Assembly (NCBI GenBank): GCA_905478665.1 | Contig: CAJQJL010000114.1 | Location: 1 to 64,000, forward strand | Direction of reading: 5' to 3' | Source of the DNA: an uncultured Flavobacteriales bacterium | GTDB taxonomy: Bacteria; Bacteroidota; Bacteroidia; Flavobacteriales_D; Crocinitomicaceae | DNA: 64,000 bases | Notes under the pieces: model-generated | What the model was told of the DNA's origin: nothing | What the model saw: only the letters and a program-made list of their open reading frames with translations | Databases searched by the model: none | Position numbers and translations under genes: made by a program | Shown: one piece after another, positions 62,737 to 64,000 of the stretch | How the letters are laid out: every line of letters begins with the position of its first letter | Numbering within the stretch: the stretch's first letter is position 1

Positions 62737-63774
62737 ATGAACAAGGTCGTTTTCCTCTTTTTGATGCTAATTTTCTTTTCTTGCGATTCTCAGACGCAGA
62801 ACGTTGATGTTCTACAAAGTTTAGAGATTCAAGGTCTTGAAAAGATGAATGGTCTGAGTTTAGTTTCAATGAACAAATTCTTAGATGCTTCGGAGGTTCC
62901 ACACATTCTTGAATCTAACGCGAACTGGACCTCGGTGATTCCATTTGCCTTTCTTCCATCTCACGATGCTCCAGGCTTAGTTTTTGACAGTGAATGGCAG
63001 TGGAAGGGTGAACGAATTGAAGGAGCGAAGAATACAATTCAGTTGATGCATGAGAATGGTTTATCTGTAATGTTGAAGCCCCAAATTTGGGTGGGGCGGG
63101 GTGTTTTTACGGGTAAAATTAACATGCAGAACGAACACGACTGGAAACAGCTTGAGGAAGAATATGGTGATTACATTCTGACTTTTGCAAAGTTGGCAGA
63201 AAAGGAAAAAGTCGAGATGATTTGTATAGGAACGGAGATGCATGAATTTGCAGTGCAGCGGGCAGATTTTTGGAAGTCGTTAATTAAAGAAATACGCGAA
63301 ATTTATTCTGGGAAGTTGACCTACGCTGAGAATTGGGATTGTTACTCGGAGGTTTCCTTTTGGACAGATTTAGACTTTATCGGCATAGATGCCTATTTTC
63401 CGATCGCTGATGGCAACAATCCTTCGGAGAGCAAATTACGCGAAGCATGGGAAAAGTTGGAATCTGAATTTTCAGCATTTTCGACGCATGTGGATATGCA
63501 AATCGTTTTTACGGAATACGGTTATCGAAGTATAGCAAATTGCGCTGAGGCCCCATGGAATTATAAAACGGAGAGTAAGATTAGTGAGCGGGCACAGGAA
63601 CGGGCACTATCGGCCTTATACAATGCTATTTGGGACAAGCCATATTTTGCTGGTGGCTTTCTGTGGAAATGGTATCCAGATCATAAAAAGGCAGGGGGTA
63701 GCAAGAACGACATGTTTACTGTTCAAAATAAAGCAGCTGAGAAACTTGTCCGAGAAATTTACGGTGGCAACTAG
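62737..63774 (+). CDS. GH113-like glycoside hydrolase lipoprotein
   Basis: 345 aa with a signal peptide and lipobox (LIFFSC, Cys16). The TIM-barrel pattern has a putative acid/base Glu167 (ICIGTEMHEF) and nucleophile Glu260 (FTEYGYRS), with WVGRGVFTGKI and DFIGIDAYFPI nearby. These match family 113-type mannanase-like proteins. No carbohydrate-transport or sensing genes adjoin it, so it may act on an internal or wall-derived glycan. The substrate is inferred only from the fold. Confidence 0.8.
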   Translation: MNKVVFLFLMLIFFSCDSQTQNVDVLQSLEIQGLEKMNGLSLVSMNKFLDASEVPHILESNANWTSVIPFAFLPSHDAPGLVFDSEWQWKGERIEGAKNTIQLMHENGLSVMLKPQIWVGRGVFTGKINMQNEHDWKQLEEEYGDYILTFAKLAEKEKVEMICIGTEMHEFAVQRADFWKSLIKEIREIYSGKLTYAENWDCYSEVSFWTDLDFIGIDAYFPIADGNNPSESKLREAWEKLESEFSAFSTHVDMQIVFTEYGYRSIANCAEAPWNYKTESKISERAQERALSALYNAIWDKPYFAGGFLWKWYPDHKKAGGSKNDMFTVQNKAAEKLVREIYGGN

Positions 63775-64000
63775 TTATTTGGAAATCTCCATCTTCAATC
63801 GCTTCCCTTTCACTTTTTCGTTTTTTATTCGTTTCAAGAGCGAATGAATTGAGTTACGAGAAATGGCCACGTAAGCGGCACGATCCTGGACTGTTATTAA
63901 TCCGATTTCCTCCTTTGAAAGTTCTCCCTTTTTAAATAAAAAACCGACGAGGTCTATCTTGTTGATCTTGTCTTTTTTTCCACCACTGAAATAGAGCGTA
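63775..64000 (-). CDS. DbpA/DEAD-box RNA helicase, C-terminal end
   Basis: Partial: the gene enters from beyond position 64000 and only its last 75 codons are here. The translation begins LYFSGGKKDKINKIDLVGFLFK and has LSKEEIGLITVQDRAAYVAISRNSI and KVKGKRLKMEI, which is the RNA-binding domain found at the end of DbpA-type helicases. Such helicases remodel rRNA. The stop (TAA) is at 63775, right after the GH113-like stop. Confidence 0.85.
   Translation of the reverse strand, partial: TLYFSGGKKDKINKIDLVGFLFKKGELSKEEIGLITVQDRAAYVAISRNSIHSLLKRIKNEKVKGKRLKMEISK

Overview
The window is a low-GC chromosomal segment from a member of the Bacteroidota, most likely Flavobacteriales. The evidence is the gliding-motility ATPase GldA, type IX secretion (T9SS) sorting domains on two large surface proteins, a TonB receptor with a carboxypeptidase-regulatory-like N-terminus, a DUF5723/TSP3/OmpA protein, promoters of the TTTG-N19-TAnnTTTG type, and A-rich leaders in place of Shine-Dalgarno sites. 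Crocinitomicaceae-like ancestry is my guess; no marker here settles it. I see no integrase, transposase, phage or CRISPR, and no tRNA. The left edge is the end of an rRNA operon (5S rRNA and terminator). The right edge cuts a DbpA-type RNA helicase.

Positions 0.5-12.9 kb form a phosphate-acquisition neighbourhood. It holds a PhoR/PhoB-like two-component pair, a beta-helix lipoprotein with a TonB-dependent receptor, a second PhoB-like regulator without a kinase, a chromate-transporter-family protein, a Na/Pi cotransporter with extracytoplasmic Fn3-like and C-terminal PhoU-like domains, and an OprO/OprP-type porin. Two intergenic regions carry GTTANN hexamers phased by 11 bp, which I read as Pho-box arrays. 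A candidate small RNA (about 7700-7883) lies beside chrA.

Positions 13.4-24.2 kb hold an orphan response regulator fused by a one-base overlap to tsaB, then a complete trpEGDCFBA operon on the minus strand. Facing away from it on the plus strand is an aromatic operon: a 92-aa unknown, DAHP synthase/chorismate mutase, and EPSP synthase (aroA). The space between the two operons is the most striking part of the window. Each operon starts with its own short leader peptide followed by an intrinsic terminator. The trp leader has four Trp codons in 22. The aro leader has a Phe-Phe-Tyr-Trp-Tyr run in 21 codons, and its last codons can pair with the 5' arm of the terminator. This looks like two divergent ribosome-mediated attenuators, one reading Trp and the other all three aromatic amino acids.

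Positions 24.2-64 kb are mostly housekeeping and envelope genes. Housekeeping: MazG-like and NUDIX nucleotide hydrolases, dtd-rsgA, gldA-tyrS, truA, purB, rnhB, an acyl-CoA dehydrogenase. Envelope: polysaccharide deacetylase, SUMF1-like protein, lipase, CAP-domain protein, DagK-DUF1361, lnt-ECF sigma-zinc-finger anti-sigma, OmpA-TSP3 protein, PqiA-like protein, GH113-like lipoprotein. A T9SS protein of about 1185 aa carries eight 54-55-residue repeats. A 3D-domain gene at 37.4-37.8 kb is broken. Several genes begin with TTG, two of them in TTGA stop/start overlaps.
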